DNA of 6,545 nucleotides. Source: Prevotellaceae bacterium. GTDB taxonomy: Bacteria; Bacteroidota; Bacteroidia; Bacteroidales; UBA932. Below are positions 5,565-6,545 of the stretch, in pieces. Location of the stretch: the NCBI GenBank assembly GCA_031258755.1, contig JAIRMK010000042.1, forward strand, positions 1-6,545. The letters run 5' to 3'. Under the pieces are notes generated by a model. That model was not told where the DNA came from. It worked only from the letters and a program-made list of their open reading frames with translations, and ran no database searches. Position numbers and translations under genes: made by a program. The first letter of the stretch is position 1. Every line of letters begins with the position of its first letter.

Positions 5565-6545
5565 GCCAATTGTCCATGTGGAGCCGCTGTGCAGCAGGTC
5601 GGTGACATTTCTGATGGTGGCTTTGTTTTGCACTTCAAGCACCTGGTCGCGCACGTTGTCGTCGTATGTTTTGTCGCTCACGGCGCGGATTACGCCCAGC
5701 GCCACCGGATAGTCGGGCGCCTGCATGTTCACCAGCATCATGTGGATGCCGGGATTGGCCTCTTTGGCGTCGTGCAGTAGTATGTCTTTTTCGGTGACGC
5801 CGTTTTCGCCGAGCGTCACTACTTTTAATTTCAGTCCGTCGAGCGCCAGCCCCTTATCACGGTCTTTGCCGAAAATCATGGGCTGTCCGTGGCGCAACAC
5901 AATGGTGCGGTCGGCGCGGTAGGCCTTGTCGGTAATTTCGTCGTGTGTGCCATCATTAAAGATAACGCAGTTTTGCAGGACTTCCGTGACGGCGGTACCG
6001 TCGTGCTGCGCCGACGCCACCATGATTTCGGACGTCAGTTTCAGTTCTACATCCAGCGAGCGGGCGAAGAACGTGCCGCGGGCGCCCAGCACTACCTCGC
6101 CGGGATTGAAAGGGTGTTCCACCGTGCCGAAAGGCGACGTTTTGGTTATTTTCCCCAACTTTGAAGTGGGCGAATATTGCCCTTTCGTCAAACCGTAAAT
6201 CTGGTTGTTGAACAAAATAATGTTGAGGTCGATGTTGCGGCGGATGGCGTGAATAAAGTGGTTTCCGCCGATAGCGAGCGCATCGCCGTCGCCGGTAACT
6301 TGCCATACGGTAAGCGACGGATTGGCCACTTTCACGCCGGTGGCAATAGCCGAGGCGCGTCCGTGGATGCCGTGAAATCCGTAGGTGTTCATGTAATAAG
6401 GGAAGCGCGAGGCGCACCCGATACCCGACACAAACACAAACCGCTCGCGGGCGTAGTTGAGCTTTTCGCACACATCGGGCAAGGCGCGTTGCACGGAAGC
6501 CAGCACGGCGTGATTGCCGCAGCCGGGGCACCATTTCACTTCCTG
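5556..6545 (-). CDS. korB: 2-oxoglutarate (2-oxoacid):ferredoxin oxidoreductase beta subunit, 5' end off window
   Basis: The reading frame enters the window at its right edge as Q-E-V-K-W-C-P-G-C-G, so 329 residues are visible and probably 10-20 N-terminal residues are missing; the GTG at 6539 is an internal Val. Numbering from that Val, Cys4, Cys7 (WCPGCG), Cys42 (GIGCASRFPYY) and Cys191 (LQNCVIFND) are the expected [4Fe-4S] ligands. The thiamine-diphosphate motif starts at GDGD (83-86) and ends at the Asn-Asn pair 111-112 before IYGLTKGQYSPTS. The subunit pairs with an alpha subunit (KorA), probably encoded just upstream beyond the edge, to convert 2-oxoglutarate and CoA to succinyl-CoA, CO2 and reduced ferredoxin in the cytoplasm. 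IYGLTKGQ and the overall length favour Kor over the pyruvate enzyme, but another 2-oxoacid is possible. The stop codon lies in a heptamer repeat and no terminator follows, so read-through toward gdhA is possible. Confidence 0.9.
   Translation of the reverse strand, partial: QEVKWCPGCGNHAVLASVQRALPDVCEKLNYARERFVFVSGIGCASRFPYYMNTYGFHGIHGRASAIATGVKVANPSLTVWQVTGDGDALAIGGNHFIHAIRRNIDLNIILFNNQIYGLTKGQYSPTSKLGKITKTSPFGTVEHPFNPGEVVLGARGTFFARSLDVELKLTSEIMVASAQHDGTAVTEVLQNCVIFNDGTHDEITDKAYRADRTIVLRHGQPMIFGKDRDKGLALDGLKLKVVTLGENGVTEKDILLHDAKEANPGIHMMLVNMQAPDYPVALGVIRAVSDKTYDDNVRDQVLEVQNKATIRNVTDLLHSGSTWTIGND

Noticed and set aside
5956..6534. 192-codon arginine-rich minus-strand frame inside korB
   Set aside because: It overlaps the conserved korB frame; its Arg/His-rich composition is what an out-of-frame reading of G+C-rich codons gives.
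6537..6539. GTG at 6539 as the korB start
   Set aside because: The frame stays open upstream (Gln-Glu) to the window edge, and the family normally has more residues before WCPGCG, so this is an internal Val.

Overview
The window looks like chromosomal DNA of an anaerobic Bacteroidales bacterium (Porphyromonas/Dysgonomonas/Parabacteroides-like). The evidence is a 2-oxoacid:ferredoxin oxidoreductase, a hexameric glutamate dehydrogenase resembling the Porphyromonas enzyme, a large lipoprotein ending in a Fibrobacter-succinogenes-major-paralogous (FISUMP) domain, leaders without clear Shine-Dalgarno sequences, and two matches to the Bacteroidetes -7 promoter element TAnnTTTG. This is judged from recalled family sequences, not from a search. 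All supported genes lie on the minus strand, so they read from the right end of the window to the left.

In transcription order: korB (5556-6545, 5' end cut by the window) encodes the thiamine-diphosphate/Fe-S beta subunit of a 2-oxoacid (probably 2-oxoglutarate):ferredoxin oxidoreductase. A 412-bp gap follows (5144-5555) with no convincing gene but packed with short tandem repeats. These are a 7-bp array that runs over the korB stop codon, a unique stretch of about 86 bp, a nine-copy 21-bp minisatellite, two more copies of the 7-bp repeat, and a 7-8-bp array ending 7 bp before gdhA. Then comes gdhA (3806-5143), which ends at a clear intrinsic terminator. A separate promoter precedes a 1100-residue lipoprotein (354-3656) built from eight or nine Ig-like modules of about 91 residues and a C-terminal FISUMP domain. 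Last is a type II toxin-antitoxin pair: a complete Phd/YefM-like antitoxin (22-279) and only the first seven codons of its RelE/ParE/YoeB-like toxin, which overlaps the antitoxin stop by one base.

korB and gdhA meet at one metabolite. Glutamate dehydrogenase interconverts glutamate and 2-oxoglutarate, and the Kor enzyme oxidises 2-oxoglutarate to succinyl-CoA with reduced ferredoxin. The coenzyme-site residues of the dehydrogenase match those of NAD-preferring clostridial enzymes, which fits a role in amino-acid fermentation. The lipoprotein and the toxin-antitoxin pair look like unrelated accessory genes.

I see no clear new multi-gene system. The least explained part is the repeat mosaic between korB and gdhA.
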